Source of the DNA: Bacillus sp. FJAT-29814
GTDB taxonomy: Bacteria; Bacillota; Bacilli; Bacillales; Cytobacillaceae
DNA: 64,000 bases
NCBI RefSeq assembly: GCF_001510715.1
Contig: NZ_LMTJ01000002.1
Coordinates: forward strand, 693,706 to 757,705
Direction: 5' to 3'
Each line of letters starts with the position of its first letter. Position 1 is the first letter of the stretch. Made by a program: the position numbers and the translations under genes. Shown one piece after another: positions 24,840 through 34,472 of this stretch. The notes beneath the pieces are model-generated. The model was not told where the DNA came from and ran no database searches. It saw only the letters and a list, made by a program, of their open reading frames with translations.

Positions 24840-26123
24840 TTAGTTATTAATGTAATTTTGTAATGGAATTGTCACCTTTTTCATTTTGCGAGAATTTAAT
24901 GCATGGTGGTTAAAAAAGATGCTTAACATCCCCACAAAAATAAACCCAACAGTAATGATCATGGTTGATACATAATCTGTAAGTAGAAGGACTAAGGCCA
25001 CTGTCAGATTTGCTGCTACACTTGTAAAAGAAAAAACGGCTAAATAAGAACTTCTTGAATCACTGGGAATAGAACTTGATAAATAAACTTGTTGTGCGAG
25101 CTTAAACAACACCTCACCAAAAGTAGCAACAAACATAAAATCAATAAGAAGTAGTAAATTTGTGGAATAGCTTAATACGGAGAAGCCCCCGAAAAAGCAT
25201 ATGGCACCGAGTTTTATAAATTTATTAATATTGAGATTCCCCATAAATTTTGAAAACAATAGAGATAAAAATACAGCAAAAAATGTATTTTCTGCTCTGA
25301 GAATGCCCACTACATTAAATCCATTGATGGGGAAATTTAATGAAAAAAAATGTAGAGTTAAAGGATGAAACTTCTCTTCGAGATAGATACTTATATATCC
25401 ACCAAGTTGCTCTTCAATAGATACAAGAAGAAAAGTACCAATGGTAAAGAAAATAAATTTTCTATCATAAAGAATGGTTTTGAATGTCATTACACTATCT
25501 TTTAACAGTAAGTGCATAGTTATTTTATTTTTAGAAGAACTGTTATAAGAAGTTATTGTTTCATTGATTTTCAAATGGATCACTATACACGAAATCAAAA
25601 ATATGATCCCTATGGAAAGGAATAAATAAAATTTGTATTTCCAAAAAAGGATTCCGCCAATGAGGCTGCCAAGACCGATAGCAATATTATTCATCCAATA
25701 AATACATGAGTAAATCTCTTTTCTATCTTTTTCTTCACTAGAGTCGATAATTAACGCCTGGTATACAGGAATAATAGCCGATTCAAAAAATTTAATTCCC
25801 AATATGATACAAAACGAAATGTATATTGAATCCATCCAAGAAGAATTAAAAAGGGCCAGTGAACAATATCCTAAAAAGATCACAAACTCCGAATAAATAA
25901 TAATCTTCTTCCTACCTAATCTGTCGGATAGAAATCCTCCGATGAGTGCACCTATTATACTTACACTTATGACCATCATTACTAGAAATCCCGTTGCAGT
26001 GGTACCCAAATGTTTAGAAAAATAGATGATTAAAAAGGGTTGGACGGTCATAGTGGAAAATATAATAAAAAACTGCAGAACCAATCGGACCTTTATGTTA
26101 CTTGGAAATTTATTAAAAATCAT
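24840..26123 (-). CDS. MFS transporter, TetR-controlled
   Basis: I take ATG 26123, five bases after the TetR stop, giving 427 residues; an upstream TTG at 26156 lacks a ribosome site. About twelve hydrophobic segments and the loop 2-3 motif GGFLSDRLGRKK mark a drug:H+ antiporter-like major facilitator. Proton-driven efflux of a toxic compound is the usual role. Its gene forms an operon with the preceding TetR repressor, so the exported substrate or a related compound is probably the inducer. The substrate cannot be predicted. Confidence 0.85.
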   Translation of the reverse strand: MIFNKFPSNIKVRLVLQFFIIFSTMTVQPFLIIYFSKHLGTTATGFLVMMVISVSIIGALIGGFLSDRLGRKKIIIYSEFVIFLGYCSLALFNSSWMDSIYISFCIILGIKFFESAIIPVYQALIIDSSEEKDRKEIYSCIYWMNNIAIGLGSLIGGILFWKYKFYLFLSIGIIFLISCIVIHLKINETITSYNSSSKNKITMHLLLKDSVMTFKTILYDRKFIFFTIGTFLLVSIEEQLGGYISIYLEEKFHPLTLHFFSLNFPINGFNVVGILRAENTFFAVFLSLLFSKFMGNLNINKFIKLGAICFFGGFSVLSYSTNLLLLIDFMFVATFGEVLFKLAQQVYLSSSIPSDSRSSYLAVFSFTSVAANLTVALVLLLTDYVSTMIITVGFIFVGMLSIFFNHHALNSRKMKKVTIPLQNYINN

Positions 26124-26127
26124 ATCC

Positions 26128-26739
26128 TTAGTCCATACCCCTTTCAATTGGCCCAAATACTAGAACTGTATTTTTAATCAACTCATTCCAAATAGGGTGA
26201 TTAGGAGGATCTGTTAGGTTTAGTCTAAGACCCATCAATAAACTAGTGTACGTGACAGCCACTATATCCGGGTTAAGATTTATTAATTTTCCTTTTTCTT
26301 GACCCTTCAAGATTAATTTCTTTAACTTTTGTTTGAAATCACTATGAAATTCATCAAGAATTCTAAACTCCTGATCGAACCTATTATGCTGACCGATTAC
26401 TTGTTGAATGAGTCTTAAATAAATATCCTGAGTCGAATAAAAATGGATGTGTGATTCGACCATCTTTTCTATCTCATTTAAAGGATTATCAGGGTTGTCT
26501 GAGAACGCAAGCAACTCTTTTTTAAAGATCTCTAATGGTTCCACTATGATGGAATAAAAAAGGTCATTTTTCGTTTTAAAATAATTAAAAACATTCCCGT
26601 ATCCCATATTACATTCCTTTGCAATTGTTGCAATGGAAACATTGTCAAATCCATTATTGGCAAAAAGAATAGAAGCGACTTGCATGATATTCTCCCGCTT
26701 CCTCAATATTTCAATTTTTTGTTCTTTAGATAAAGGCAT
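26128..26739 (-). CDS. TetR-family transcriptional repressor
   Basis: A 203-residue regulator whose first 60 residues form the TetR DNA-binding domain: ASILFANNGFDNVSIATI then MGYGNVFNYFKTKNDLF. The ligand-binding C-terminal domain is divergent. It is transcribed first in an operon with the MFS pump. A perfect inverted repeat lies 21 bp upstream of its start, immediately after the promoter, which predicts autorepression of both genes. Start ATG with a GGAGG site. Confidence 0.9.
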   Translation of the reverse strand: MPLSKEQKIEILRKRENIMQVASILFANNGFDNVSIATIAKECNMGYGNVFNYFKTKNDLFYSIIVEPLEIFKKELLAFSDNPDNPLNEIEKMVESHIHFYSTQDIYLRLIQQVIGQHNRFDQEFRILDEFHSDFKQKLKKLILKGQEKGKLINLNPDIVAVTYTSLLMGLRLNLTDPPNHPIWNELIKNTVLVFGPIERGMD

Positions 26740-26759
26740 AGTTTTCCTCCAATTTTATT

Positions 26760-26817
26760 AACGACTGACTAATCAGTCGTTGGTAAAATAATAAACTTTA
26801 TTTCTATATTTTGTCAA
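26760..26817 (-). promoter_or_regulatory. tetR promoter and operator
   Basis: On the reverse strand TTGACA (complement of 26812-26817), 18 bp, TATTAT (complement of 26788-26793). AACGACTGA-CTAA-TCAGTCGTT at 26760-26781 is a perfect inverted repeat covering the transcription start. Confidence 0.8.
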
Positions 26818-26830
26818 CAAGAAGCAAATA

Positions 26831-27014
26831 AAAACCACCAGTTATCTGATGGTTTGACTTACCGCCAATTTTGTTTGACCTACATTTGAGCAAGCATTTC
26901 AATCAACTGATCCTGTATTTCAGGTCCTTCTTCTTCATCTAATAAGTTGTTCAGCATAATTGAAAAAATCAACCGCTTCCCTGACTCTGTTTGCATGTAG
27001 CCCGAAAGCGTGCT
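26831..27014 (-). pseudogene. Duplicated 3' fragment of the dacB-like gene with its terminator
   Basis: Positions 26881-27014 match 37218-37351 at 129 of 134 bases by my count. The terminator AAACCACCAG...CTGATGGTTT (26832-26855) is also identical to that at 37168-37191. The fragment encodes only the last 45 or so codons of the carboxypeptidase and has no start. Both copies point the same way, so they form direct repeats bracketing about 10.2 kb. Confidence 0.9.
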
Positions 27015-27093
27015 CACCCAGAATTCTAAAAGTAGAAATACAGATTTGCTGTATAATAGGTAACATAGAAATTAAATTTTGGGAGTCTTATTT

Positions 27094-27357
27094 ATGGGGA
27101 AAAAGAAAAAATCTAAGCCCATCGCTCAGGAGGATTTCGGAAGTGTTGAGTTTCATTGTTTGAAATGTGACTCTACGTTTGAAGTGAAATGGGAAACAAT
27201 CTGGGATATTCAAGAATGCAAGCATGGTTATGTAGGGTACGATTTAAATGATACCCTTATTTGGTGCGAAAAATGCGGGGAACTTATTAATGAGCATGAA
27301 GAACCAGTACCTGTGATAATGTCCATAAAGCAAATTACAGATGAGAAGAAAATATAA
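27094..27357 (+). CDS. Small zinc-ribbon-like protein
   Basis: Read from ATG 27094 (GGGAG eight bases upstream) the protein has 87 residues. It contains CLKC (about 22-25), a single Cys in QECKHGYVG and CEKC (about 59-62), consistent with a zinc ribbon. A basic N-terminus, MGKKKKSKP, could touch nucleic acid. TATAAT lies at 27052-27057. No family was recognised. The gene points away from the leftward locus beside it. Confidence 0.6.
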   Translation: MGKKKKSKPIAQEDFGSVEFHCLKCDSTFEVKWETIWDIQECKHGYVGYDLNDTLIWCEKCGELINEHEEPVPVIMSIKQITDEKKI

Positions 27358-27443
27358 ACATAAGTGAATGTATTTACATCTATCAGCTGTTCATTCAGTG
27401 ATTCGTTAGATTAAGCTATTGCGGCGTGACTGCACATAAAAAA

Positions 27444-27470
27444 AAGAGAAGTGCTACCAACACTTCTCTT
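27444..27470 (-). terminator. Terminator of the DUF4127 locus
   Basis: AAGAGAAGTG (27444-27453) pairs perfectly with CACTTCTCTT (27461-27470), and the reverse strand continues into eight T residues. Confidence 0.9.
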
Positions 27471-27503
27471 CGACATATTTAGGACAGTGACACCGTGATA
27501 AAA

Positions 27504-29153
27504 CTACTTTAACGTAATTGTCGGCTCAAGTTCCGCTTCAAAAATTCGCGGCCATGGCAGTTTCACGTGAACACTTTCCAGGGACGAAATGGTTTTATAA
27601 AAGTCTTTATTTCCTCTTGATCCAATATACACCTGTTTACCATCAAAATACTGATACCAGTATTCAGTTTGCTCTGTCAGTTTTTCCTGCACAAAACGGT
27701 TTACTTGGTCATAATGAGCCCCAAGATCAAATTCTCCTGCGCCAAGCTGTTGAACATACGCTCTGGCTGCCGGGTGGACCACATTCTTATATCCCTGGTC
27801 TTTGGCAAACCGATGAAGTAAAAATTCATAATGGGCCTTCGCCGTTTGTTCGTACAACGGAACTCTAAATCCTGATGTTTGAACTATAAAGGCATACCTT
27901 GATGCTGCATGGCCTACCGTAATGCCAAGTGCATTTCCGGCTGTATTCCAGCCGCTATAAGAAAGAAGTTTTGTAAGATCTACGCTCCGCGCAAGCTTCA
28001 TCACCAATTCTTCTTCGGCCTTATTAACAATTAAAACATCTCCAATGGCCACCTGTTTACCCTTAGCAAGTAGCTCTTTTGTTCGATTAACCAGTCCGTC
28101 AATATCTTTTGTTCTGGATGAACTGCTGGACGAAGGGGTATTTAGCAAGAGATGAATATCCGCCTGATCCTCATTCCCAACCAACGTACCACCGGCTGAT
28201 ATAATATGCTTTTGCACATTGTAATCAAACGTAGTGTCTTCAAATGGTGCAATCCAATCATGGCCTTGAATCCCGCCATATTCTACAAAGAACTTCGGTG
28301 AAGAATGGAAGAAATGGTTCACGAATCGCGATACTAACACCACATCCACTTCATCAGCGCCAGGAAAAACGGAGACTTTGTCCTGAACTTGAAGCTCATT
28401 CACCTTAGCTTTTAATATTTCCCTCTCTGCACGATGAACTCCATAAGGGGCCGCATCGTCCTGAGATAGAATTAAGTAGTCAATATAGCCTTCCTGAACC
28501 CAGTCAATCATTAACTGATTCACCGTGTGATTTCTTGCTCTTGCTTTCTTGTAATCTTCTAAAACAGAGACAGGGATAAGCGCCTCAAGTTGTTCCAGTC
28601 TCTCTTTACCATCCATACCCAAATTTACGACCTTATCGTACAAAACGGCCCATTCACTAATAAGCGAATAATATTTTAGATATTCATCATTAATGGCAGT
28701 AACCGCTAGTCTTTGAATGTTATCGTAAACATATACAGGCTTATTCGGAAATAATTCTTTCAGCTTTTTAATGACTTGAATATCACGAAGAGAATCTTCT
28801 AATGATTTAACACCTGTACGCGAAGCCACTAAACCTCCATAAGCCAGCATACTTGTGGAAATAACAAAACCATCTGCCTGATCGGCGTTTTTCAGGATCC
28901 AATTGCTAATTTCTTCCCCATTACCTGGTTCAGTGAAACGGCCGATCATTTCTTTTGGCGGGATAATTACCTCCATCCCTGCCGCCTTTCCAACTTGCTG
29001 TGGAAAATAAGTATTTGCCGGCCGGTCATCTAATGGAACCATTAAAATCTTCGCCAGCGATTTTTCCTTCCCTGCGGCATCAACCATACCCATAGAGCTA
29101 AACAGCAAAAGTACAGCAAGACCTAATGAAAAAACTCTTCTCCAATGTTTCAC
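27504..29153 (-). CDS. Secreted DUF4127-family protein
   Basis: The 549-residue protein starts at GTG 29153 with AAGGAGG six bases before it. A signal peptide (about 1-27, ending MVDAA) is followed by the DUF4127 domain over the full length: KILMVPLDDRPANTYFP (about 35-51), TSMLAYGGLVASR, YDNIQRLAVTA and LSQDDAAPYG. Conserved Asp and Arg residues in these blocks look enzymatic, but the function of the family is unknown to me. It is the last gene of a sugar ABC transporter operon with a TCS, so it may process an extracellular saccharide or cell-wall fragment. That role is inference. Confidence 0.85.
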   Translation of the reverse strand: MKHWRRVFSLGLAVLLLFSSMGMVDAAGKEKSLAKILMVPLDDRPANTYFPQQVGKAAGMEVIIPPKEMIGRFTEPGNGEEISNWILKNADQADGFVISTSMLAYGGLVASRTGVKSLEDSLRDIQVIKKLKELFPNKPVYVYDNIQRLAVTAINDEYLKYYSLISEWAVLYDKVVNLGMDGKERLEQLEALIPVSVLEDYKKARARNHTVNQLMIDWVQEGYIDYLILSQDDAAPYGVHRAEREILKAKVNELQVQDKVSVFPGADEVDVVLVSRFVNHFFHSSPKFFVEYGGIQGHDWIAPFEDTTFDYNVQKHIISAGGTLVGNEDQADIHLLLNTPSSSSSSRTKDIDGLVNRTKELLAKGKQVAIGDVLIVNKAEEELVMKLARSVDLTKLLSYSGWNTAGNALGITVGHAASRYAFIVQTSGFRVPLYEQTAKAHYEFLLHRFAKDQGYKNVVHPAARAYVQQLGAGEFDLGAHYDQVNRFVQEKLTEQTEYWYQYFDGKQVYIGSRGNKDFYKTISSLESVHVKLPWPRIFEAELEPTITLK

Positions 29154-29188
29154 AGTTTTCCTCCTTGATTACCTAATTTGTGACACAA

Positions 29189-30529
29189 TTAAAGAACTAC
29201 CCCATTATCAGCTAAATGTTCCCTTAGCTTGGTGATGTTTAGATCTTTGGGTGAAACATGATCAGTAATGGAAAGTGCTGCGGCAGCTCCGGCGGCTTGA
29301 CCCGTAGCCATTGCACTTGGAGTTAATCTCGTGGTTGCCAATGCCTCGTGAGTGGTTGAAATACACCTCCCCGCTACTAATAAATTATCAATTTTCTTCG
29401 GCACAAGGCAGCGGTAGGGGATGCCATAGCTGCCATCTCCTTCGATGTCTTTTGCTTGAACGCCTTTACCACTTGGATCATGTATATCAATTGGGTAGCC
29501 GCTGAGAGCAATGGTATCTTCAAATTTCCTGCCATCGACAACATCCTCAATGGCGAGTACATATTGGCCATCAATGCGTCGTGTCTCTCGGATTCCTATT
29601 TGAGTTCCAACCGCAGAAATAGATGCCTTTTCAAAGCCGGGAATTTTCTTTTGTAAGAACTCTGCCATCATCAGAACCTGTTTTCTTCCTTCTCTTTCCC
29701 CGGCAGATAAGTCAAACACATCTGTGCCGTCCAAGCCTTGCACACGGGTGCAATTGACGAGCACCTCATCTTCCTCAGGTCCTGCAAAAAAGAGAACTTG
29801 GTCCCGATTAATAGGGACACCGGATTCACTCCATTCCTTATAAAAGCCCTGAACACCCGTTAATGGGATGAGGTCTAATTCATCAATTGGGGTCTTTTTG
29901 TAAAAATTACTTGGATTTGCTTTCATGGCCTCTTTTACTTTTTCAAGGTTTACACCCCGCATACGGAACTTCATCGTCATGGGCTGCGTTTTGTGATCTT
30001 CCTCTCTTCCTTTTAAACAAGGGGCACCGGAGAGATAGGCGATATCCGCATCTCCCGTTGCATCTACAAACCTCTTGGCGAAAACACGGATGGGGCCGGA
30101 CTTTGTTGCCAGTCCTAGTGAAGTGATCTGATTCCCTTCCACTTCCACTTTATCTATAAAACTATGAACGAGTACTTCCACTCCGGCTTCCTCGAGCATT
30201 TCCAATGCCAATAGTTTATATTTTTCCGGATGATAAGGGGTTAACGAATACGTAAATCCAACCGTATCTCGCAAATGACCGGGCGACCCGCTTATTTCCA
30301 TTAAGCGATCCACAATCTCTTGAGCAATTCCTTTTATGACTTGTTTTCCGGAGTTTGTATGAAAAGTCATCCACGGATAAACCAGTGCAACCGTCGACAT
30401 TCCTCCCAAAAAGCCATACCTTTCAATCAGAAGTGTTTTTGCACCTGCCCTACCTGAAGCGATCGCTGCATTGATGCCGGCTGGACCGCCGCCCGCAACC
30501 ACAACATCAAAAGTTAGTTCAGTCTTCAA
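29189..30529 (-). CDS. FAD-dependent oxidoreductase
   Basis: TTG 30529 has GGAT eight bases upstream; a GTG at 30538 is possible but overlaps the site. The protein has about 446 residues. The N-terminal FAD-binding motif is FDVVVAGGGPAGINAAIASG followed by LLIERYGFLGGMST, the pattern of the PF12831 FAD-oxidoreductase family. RFVDATGDADIAYLSG and a C-terminal VAGRCISTTHEALATTRLTP complete the cofactor-binding fold. No signal peptide, so cytoplasmic. Located between the ABC permeases and DUF4127, it may oxidise the imported sugar. The next permease gene is 28 bp upstream. Confidence 0.85.
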   Translation of the reverse strand: MKTELTFDVVVAGGGPAGINAAIASGRAGAKTLLIERYGFLGGMSTVALVYPWMTFHTNSGKQVIKGIAQEIVDRLMEISGSPGHLRDTVGFTYSLTPYHPEKYKLLALEMLEEAGVEVLVHSFIDKVEVEGNQITSLGLATKSGPIRVFAKRFVDATGDADIAYLSGAPCLKGREEDHKTQPMTMKFRMRGVNLEKVKEAMKANPSNFYKKTPIDELDLIPLTGVQGFYKEWSESGVPINRDQVLFFAGPEEDEVLVNCTRVQGLDGTDVFDLSAGEREGRKQVLMMAEFLQKKIPGFEKASISAVGTQIGIRETRRIDGQYVLAIEDVVDGRKFEDTIALSGYPIDIHDPSGKGVQAKDIEGDGSYGIPYRCLVPKKIDNLLVAGRCISTTHEALATTRLTPSAMATGQAAGAAAALSITDHVSPKDLNITKLREHLADNGVVL

Positions 30530-30556
30530 ACTAGACACATCCTTTTTTTGTAAACA

Positions 30557-31393
30557 TTATTTTCCACCCGTCATCGTGACACCCTCGATAAATTGCTTTT
30601 GTGCAAAGAAAAAGATAATTAACAATGGAACGGTGGCCATTACAGACGCACTCATCAATAACTCCCATCTTGTTCCTACTTCATCCGTAAATAATGCCAA
30701 AGCCAATGGCAAAGTCATTAATTCTTTGGAATTGATATAAATGAGCGGCTCGTAAAATTCATTCCAGCTAGTTAAAAAGGTGAAAATCGTAAGTGTCGCA
30801 ATGGCTGGCTTCGCCAGTGGTAGCATGATATTCCAGTAGATTCGAAAATAAGAACAGCCATCCAGCATTGCCGCCTCTTCTAATTCTTTAGGGACCAATA
30901 AGAAAAATTGCCTCATCACGAAAATCCCAAATACTCCCGCCGGTCCTAAAATAGGAATGGCGATTAATGGGACATGGGTATTAATCAATCCTAAATCCCT
31001 CATAAAGAGAAAAAGTGGAATCGTAATAACCTCAACAGGGATCATCATGGTGCTTAATAAACATAAAAACAGCAAATTGCTGCCTTTAAACTTCAATTTT
31101 GCGAACGCATAGCCAGCCAGCGAGCCGAAGAAAATGGTGCCAATTGTGACTAAGACGGCAATATAGAAACTATTAAAATAAAATAGGTGGAAAGGGGTCG
31201 TTTTTAGTACTTGTAAATAGTTTTCCCACCTAAATGGATCAGGAATGAATTGAAAGGAAAATATTTTCGTAGAATCCTTAAAAGATGTGTTTATCATCCA
31301 TAAAAATGGAACAATCATAATCAAAGAAATGATGGATAATATTCCATAAAAGGCTACTTTCGTAAACACACCATTTTTTCTATTATTGTTCAT
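30557..31393 (-). CDS. Sugar ABC transporter permease, MalG/CUT1 type
   Basis: 278 residues with six membrane helices and the coupling loop EEAAMLDGCSYFRIYWNIML (about 186-205), the EAA motif contacting the ATPase. It pairs with the MalF-like protein; the two genes overlap by 11 bp. No ATPase gene is in the operon, so a shared MsmX-type ATPase elsewhere probably energises it, as is usual for Bacillus CUT1 importers. Confidence 0.92.
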   Translation of the reverse strand: MNNNRKNGVFTKVAFYGILSIISLIMIVPFLWMINTSFKDSTKIFSFQFIPDPFRWENYLQVLKTTPFHLFYFNSFYIAVLVTIGTIFFGSLAGYAFAKLKFKGSNLLFLCLLSTMMIPVEVITIPLFLFMRDLGLINTHVPLIAIPILGPAGVFGIFVMRQFFLLVPKELEEAAMLDGCSYFRIYWNIMLPLAKPAIATLTIFTFLTSWNEFYEPLIYINSKELMTLPLALALFTDEVGTRWELLMSASVMATVPLLIIFFFAQKQFIEGVTMTGGK

Positions 31394-32312
31394 GGAAAAC
31401 CCACCTTTTTCTTACACCCCATTGAATTAGTGTAAAGAATAAAATGATGACAAATAACACAATGGCAATCGCAGAGGCGTAGCCAAAATCAAATAATTTG
31501 AAGGCATTTTCCCAAATATAATAAACTAAGACCTTCGTGTGATTCCCTGGGCCGCCGCCTGTCATCACATAAATCTGTCCAAACACCTTCATCGAGCCAA
31601 TCACTGTTAAAATTAACGTTAAAAAAACAGTTGGTGTAATCATCGGAAGGGTAACATGCCAAAATTGTTTTAGTTTGTTTGCACCGTCCAAATAGGATGC
31701 TTCGTAAAGGTTTTTATCCACCTGCTGCAGCGCCGCAAGGAATAGTACCATATTCAGACCCACATTTTTCAGAGCACTTACCACAATAACCGCACCCATA
31801 GCAAGCTTTGGATTATATAGCCAGGCAGGTCCAGTAATGCCAAAAACATCGAGTATTTGGTTAATAAACCCTTCATCTGTCCCAAACATGTATTTCCATA
31901 TAATCGACCAAACCACAATAGAGGTCATAACCGGAATAAAAATAGCTGTTCTAAAAAAGCCAATTCCCGGCAAATGACGCTGCAGCAGCAGCGCTAGCAG
32001 CAAGGCAATCATAATATTTATCGGAACAAGTCCCCCGGAAAATAGAAGTGTATTTTTCATAACCTCCCAGAAGTCAGGGTCGTTTACTAAACGCTGGTAG
32101 TTCTCGCTGCCAATAAAATTCGGATCTCCAAGCAGCTTCCAATCCGTTAAACTCATATAAACGGAATAGATAAAAGGAATAAACATGACTAACACAAAGC
32201 CAATTACCATTGGGCTTACAAATAAATAGCCAAAAAAGGCTTCACTTCCAAAAAACTTACTTCGCACTTTTTGAACAGGCAGGCCCTCTGCTGCTTTCAC
32301 TTTTACTTCCAA
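31383..32312 (-). CDS. Sugar ABC transporter permease, MalF/UgpA type
   Basis: 309 residues. Six helices (about 28-50, 90-112, 125-146, 175-195, 225-245 and 280-300) and the EAA loop, YEASYLDGANKLKQFWHVTL, identify a CUT1-family inner permease. It is translationally coupled to the MalG-like partner downstream and follows the TIM-barrel gene by 14 bp. Confidence 0.92.
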   Translation of the reverse strand: MEVKVKAAEGLPVQKVRSKFFGSEAFFGYLFVSPMVIGFVLVMFIPFIYSVYMSLTDWKLLGDPNFIGSENYQRLVNDPDFWEVMKNTLLFSGGLVPINIMIALLLALLLQRHLPGIGFFRTAIFIPVMTSIVVWSIIWKYMFGTDEGFINQILDVFGITGPAWLYNPKLAMGAVIVVSALKNVGLNMVLFLAALQQVDKNLYEASYLDGANKLKQFWHVTLPMITPTVFLTLILTVIGSMKVFGQIYVMTGGGPGNHTKVLVYYIWENAFKLFDFGYASAIAIVLFVIILFFTLIQWGVRKRWVFHEQ

Positions 32313-32326
32313 CTTCGCTGCCTCCT

Positions 32327-33019
32327 TTACAATGAATCAATGGTTTCTCTAAAAGAAGAAATAGCTCCTTTAATACTTTCTTCCGTGTTTCCAATGACAA
32401 TCGCTCCAAGCATGATCGCTTTTACTCCAGCCCGATAAAGCAAGGGAATATCAGTCGGCTCAATCTTTCTTTGTGATGGAACCATTACAGGTACATCTAC
32501 GTTTTGAACAAGCGAATTATAGGAAAGGATATCTTTAAAGGTCAATGGGCTGCCGTATTCCTCCCCGGGAACAATGGAAGCCTCGAGAGCTGACACTCCG
32601 AGATGCTTCACCTTGCCCAACTGACTAAAACGATATTCATTTGTAATCGCAAATGTCTTTTCCATCCCGTCCAGCTGTGTTAACCAGCTCGGCTTATGAT
32701 GGGCATAGATGGAATAGAAATTAAAACCAAGTTGGATTAACTGTTCCATTTCACTTTGTTTTATATCTTCAAATGCGCCGCCCGGAACAATCCCAAGCGG
32801 TCCGGAGAATTCCGCTCTAATACTGCGGAAAACTTCTTCATATTCATGAACAGAAGTAAAGCTGTTTCCTGATGCCCGATGATGGACATTTACGTGCAAT
32901 TTAATCACATCAACACCGGCATGAATAGCTGCCCTTGCAAGATCCAATCGATTTTCCGGCAAACTTGCCATTAAGGTAAGCTTTTTTGTCTCTAATATCT
33001 GTGTTAAGGAAGCAGTCAA
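32327..33019 (-). CDS. TIM-barrel protein of unknown function in the sugar operon
   Basis: Using TTG 33019 (AGGGGTG six bases upstream; a GTG at 33028 abuts the site) gives 230 residues. Repeated strand-helix units and GVKAIMLGAIVIGNTEESIK near the C-terminus resemble phosphate-binding TIM barrels such as NanE-type epimerases. I do not recognise the exact family. Blocks to note are HAGVDVIKLHVNVHHR (about 33-48), GPLGIVPGG and VPVMVPSQRK. It lies between the binding protein and the permeases, so a sugar epimerase, isomerase or aldolase is plausible but unproven. Confidence 0.6.
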   Translation of the reverse strand: MTASLTQILETKKLTLMASLPENRLDLARAAIHAGVDVIKLHVNVHHRASGNSFTSVHEYEEVFRSIRAEFSGPLGIVPGGAFEDIKQSEMEQLIQLGFNFYSIYAHHKPSWLTQLDGMEKTFAITNEYRFSQLGKVKHLGVSALEASIVPGEEYGSPLTFKDILSYNSLVQNVDVPVMVPSQRKIEPTDIPLLYRAGVKAIMLGAIVIGNTEESIKGAISSFRETIDSL

Positions 33020-33041
33020 CGTAAACACCCCTGGTAAAAGG

Positions 33042-33075
33042 GATGCGGTTAATCCTTTTTAGGGTTAACCGCATC
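33042..33075 (-). promoter_or_regulatory. Intercistronic hairpin between binding-protein and TIM-barrel genes
   Basis: GATGCGGTTAA (33042-33052) pairs perfectly with TTAACCGCATC (33065-33075) just after the binding-protein stop. The T-run is weak. Such hairpins usually stabilise the binding-protein mRNA and reduce read-through, giving excess binding protein. Confidence 0.6.
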
Positions 33076-33080
33076 TCATT

Positions 33081-34373
33081 TTATTTCTTCAATAATGGAT
33101 CAATCTTATCTTCCATACCTTTAAGTATTTCTTCAGGCTTTTTCAGCTGGCCAAATAATTCATCAAAGCCAAATTGAATCGCATTATCAATTTTTTGCCA
33201 CTCGATATGTCCAGCTTGTAGTCTGGCATTGTCCATTTCATCAATAACAGCTCTTTTAATGCTTTCCACCGGCGGATTATTCGGCTGATTCACAAATTCA
33301 TCTGAGCTAAGGACCGACTCACGCGGCGGTACGAAGAAAGTGGATGTCGCTTGAATTCCCTCTTGGCTTGTAAAGAACTTCAGCAGTTCTTTTGCCTCCT
33401 CTGTGTGTTTAGAGCCTTTAAATAATCCATATCCAGCCTGGCCCAACATTGGGAATCTGCCTTTTGGCCCTTCAGGAAGCGGGGCGATATCCCAAGCAAA
33501 ATCTTTTATTTCGCGGGCACGGGAAACATAACTGTATACATCAAAGAACATGCCAATTTTCCCTGACTCAAAGCTTACTTGCTCGCCTGCTTTTGGATGG
33601 GAGCCATCTTTAAACATCATCCGATCAAGCATCTTTAGTGTTTCTACACCTTGTGGGCTATTCCATGTGAATTTTGTTTGATCCTTATTAAATAAGTCTC
33701 CACCATAGCCCCAAGTGTGTGATAATAAGGGAATCCACGTATTCCAGTCACGGAAGAAGTTCGCACCATATGTGCCTTTTTCGGATATCGCTTTTGCGGA
33801 TTTCTCAAATTGCTCCCAATTCCATGTTCCTGCTTGAACATGTTCGTTCGGAGTTTTTTCCCCGGCCTTCACGAATAAATCTTTGTTATAGAACAAAACC
33901 TCTGGTGGTGTTGAAAACGGAATGCCATACAATTTATTGTCTTTTCTAAACAAATCTAAGGTGGACGGGAAGAAGTCGTCCATATTGTATTCCTTATCGT
34001 CTTTAAAAGAAGAAACATCATCTAAAATTCCATTTTCCATGAATTGCGGAACCATCCGCTCAGCTACCCAGCCTACATCGGGTAATTCCCTGCCGGCAGC
34101 CAAAACGGTAATTTTCTGCTGGTAGTCAGGGAATGGAACACTTTCCATTTTCACCTTAATATTTGGATGTGTTTCATTGAATTTTGCGATTAACTTGTTA
34201 TAGACCTCTTGGTGGGCTTCATTCCCCCACATCATAAAAGTCAATTCCACCTGTTCATCCTTTGCTTTTGAACCTTTATCTTTCGGGGCAGTTGTATTGG
34301 CATCTTTATTACACGCCACTGAAACCGCTACCAAAAGAATCACTAAAAAAATGATCCCAAGCTTTTTTATCAT
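33081..34373 (-). CDS. Extracellular sugar-binding lipoprotein of an ABC transporter
   Basis: 430 residues. A lipoprotein signal peptide with lipobox VSVAC (Cys about 21) is followed by a low-complexity linker and a family-1 solute-binding fold: VELTFMMWGNEAHQEVYNKL, then KITVLAAGRELPDVGW and LYGIPFSTPPEVLFYNKDLF. It captures an oligosaccharide outside the membrane and delivers it to the permease pair. It is the first gene after the two-component pair. The upstream 100 bp hold the AACGA-N8-TCGTT dyad and no clear catabolite-control site. Confidence 0.92.
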   Translation of the reverse strand: MIKKLGIIFLVILLVAVSVACNKDANTTAPKDKGSKAKDEQVELTFMMWGNEAHQEVYNKLIAKFNETHPNIKVKMESVPFPDYQQKITVLAAGRELPDVGWVAERMVPQFMENGILDDVSSFKDDKEYNMDDFFPSTLDLFRKDNKLYGIPFSTPPEVLFYNKDLFVKAGEKTPNEHVQAGTWNWEQFEKSAKAISEKGTYGANFFRDWNTWIPLLSHTWGYGGDLFNKDQTKFTWNSPQGVETLKMLDRMMFKDGSHPKAGEQVSFESGKIGMFFDVYSYVSRAREIKDFAWDIAPLPEGPKGRFPMLGQAGYGLFKGSKHTEEAKELLKFFTSQEGIQATSTFFVPPRESVLSSDEFVNQPNNPPVESIKRAVIDEMDNARLQAGHIEWQKIDNAIQFGFDELFGQLKKPEEILKGMEDKIDPLLKK

Positions 34374-34472
34374 CTCATAACCTCCCTTTGTATCTCATTT
34401 TAATAAAGGCGGAATCTAAAAAATATCCTCTCAAAACGAGAAATAGTTCGTTATTCTCATATTTTCGTCATT

